Shown piece by piece: positions 5,675-6,358 of a stretch of 6,358 bases of DNA. The position numbers were made by a program, and so were the translations under genes. The DNA comes from Verrucomicrobiales bacterium (GTDB lineage Bacteria > Verrucomicrobiota > Verrucomicrobiia > Verrucomicrobiales > DEV007): the NCBI GenBank assembly GCA_022424805.1, contig JAKMGR010000543.1:1-6358 (forward strand), given 5' to 3'. The notes under the pieces were generated by a model. It made no database searches. It was not told where the DNA came from and saw only the letters and a list, made by a program, of their open reading frames with translations. Each line of letters starts with the position of its first letter. The stretch's first letter is position 1.

Positions 5675-6358
5675 CTAGTGATTGTGTCCTGCGTGACTTC
5701 CGCCTTGGCCGCCCCACTGAATTTGGATTTGAAACCACGCTGCATGTTCCGAGCCGATGGCATCTGTATCGCTGTGGGTATAGTCATACTGCAATCGAGC
5801 ACGAATGCGGTCGCCAGGTCCAAAATGGGTTGAAATCGCAGGAGAAATTCGATGGCGCTCATCCAGTTCGGCCATCTCAACTCCGGATACCCAATCGTGA
5901 CGTAGCGAGAGAGTCGTCACGTCGGTGAGGCCGTAGTGAATACTGCTCGACAGGCCCTGGTCATCAAAACTGACAGCATCTCCGTCGTCCGTGAAGCCTT
6001 CGACATCGCGTCCAATAAACTCTGTGCGGAACATAGTCGCTCCGGTGCAGAAATCGGGACCACCATGTCCGTGGTCGTGGCCATTCCAGACTTTCTGCAC
6101 TCCAACTCCAAAGGCGTGAGTATCTTCGCCAAATCCGTTCTCACCAGTAGCAACGGAAAGTGCGGCAGTGATGCTGTCGTCGAAAGGCAACCGGAAACGG
6201 TAGTCGGCTGTAAATACACTGTTGTTAAACCCAGCTTCATCCGCTTCGAAGTGATGCTCTTCCTCCTCGTGGTGATCCTCATCTTCATCTTCGTCCCCCT
6301 CTTCGTCGTGGTGCCCGTGCTCTTCCTCTTCACCATGCTCGTGAGCGTGGGCATGAGT
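5675..6358 (-). CDS. Probable outer-membrane beta-barrel protein with His/acid-rich metal-binding tract, C-terminal part
   Basis: The frame is open from the right edge (6358) to a TAG at 5677-5675, giving 227 residues; the N-terminus and any signal peptide lie outside the window. The first 36 visible residues (6358-6251) are almost only His, Asp and Glu: 11 His and 19 acidic. A second His cluster, NGHDHGHGG, lies at 92-100, and the protein ends SHAGHNH. Between them are alternating polar/hydrophobic stretches typical of barrel strands, such as SVFTADYRFRL, HAFGVGVQKVW, SSSIHYGL, TTLSLRHDW and RIRARLQYDY. The last strand, AAWFQIQIQW, ends in an aromatic residue as barrel proteins do, followed by the His tail. 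Inference: an outer-membrane protein that binds or takes up a divalent metal such as zinc, nickel or cobalt, perhaps under metal-dependent regulation. The internal TTG at 6190 is not a start, because the barrel pattern continues upstream. The exact family is not recognised. Confidence 0.68.
   Translation of the reverse strand, partial: THAHAHEHGEEEEHGHHDEEGDEDEDEDHHEEEEHHFEADEAGFNNSVFTADYRFRLPFDDSITAALSVATGENGFGEDTHAFGVGVQKVWNGHDHGHGGPDFCTGATMFRTEFIGRDVEGFTDDGDAVSFDDQGLSSSIHYGLTDVTTLSLRHDWVSGVEMAELDERHRISPAISTHFGPGDRIRARLQYDYTHSDTDAIGSEHAAWFQIQIQWGGQGGSHAGHNH

Noticed and set aside
5506..5880. 124-codon minus-strand frame across the accC-barrel gene spacer
   Set aside because: It overlaps the barrel gene in another frame and runs through the intrinsic terminator, with no supporting motif.

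Overview
The window looks like chromosomal DNA of a marine-type Verrucomicrobiota bacterium, possibly of the Opitutia lineage. This placement is an inference. It rests on a secreted formylglycine sulfatase, a two-helix membrane protein that resembles a family I associate with this phylum, a RelE/ParE-fold protein of a type I also recall from it, a mid-range GC content, and the near absence of Shine-Dalgarno sequences. No mobile element, CRISPR array, rRNA or tRNA was seen.

Layout, left to right. Bases 1-543 (+) hold the last 180 residues of argininosuccinate synthase (argG), cut by the window edge. Facing it on the minus strand is a likely two-gene unit: a secreted sulfatase (735-2219) followed 15 bases later by a 59-codon gene for a single-pass membrane protein (540-719). 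The stop codon of that small gene interlocks with the argG stop codon. A 174-base divergent spacer (2220-2393) carries short repeats and an inverted repeat in front of the sulfatase. On the plus strand, 2394-2771 encodes a CxxC plus transmembrane protein whose second membrane helix is cut off by a stop. The expected C-terminal part continues in the next frame (2770-2964), so this locus appears frameshifted. That second frame runs without a stop into a RelE/ParE-like protein (2965-3348) that has no partner antitoxin beside it.

Next come accB (3542-4018) and accC (4077-5465). They encode the biotin carrier protein and the biotin carboxylase of acetyl-CoA carboxylase, the pair that makes carboxybiotin for malonyl-CoA and fatty acid synthesis. 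A plausible sigma-70-type promoter lies at 3399-3427. The accBC unit is convergent with a minus-strand gene entering from the right edge (5675-6358). That gene encodes the C-terminal part of a probable outer-membrane beta-barrel protein with an extreme His/Asp/Glu tract. A good intrinsic terminator for it lies at 5590-5617.

The housekeeping genes are ordinary. The parts worth a second look are the hidden 59-residue gene, the frameshifted membrane gene reading into a solitary toxin-fold protein, and the metal-binding-like barrel protein. I see no convincing evidence of a new multi-gene system here.
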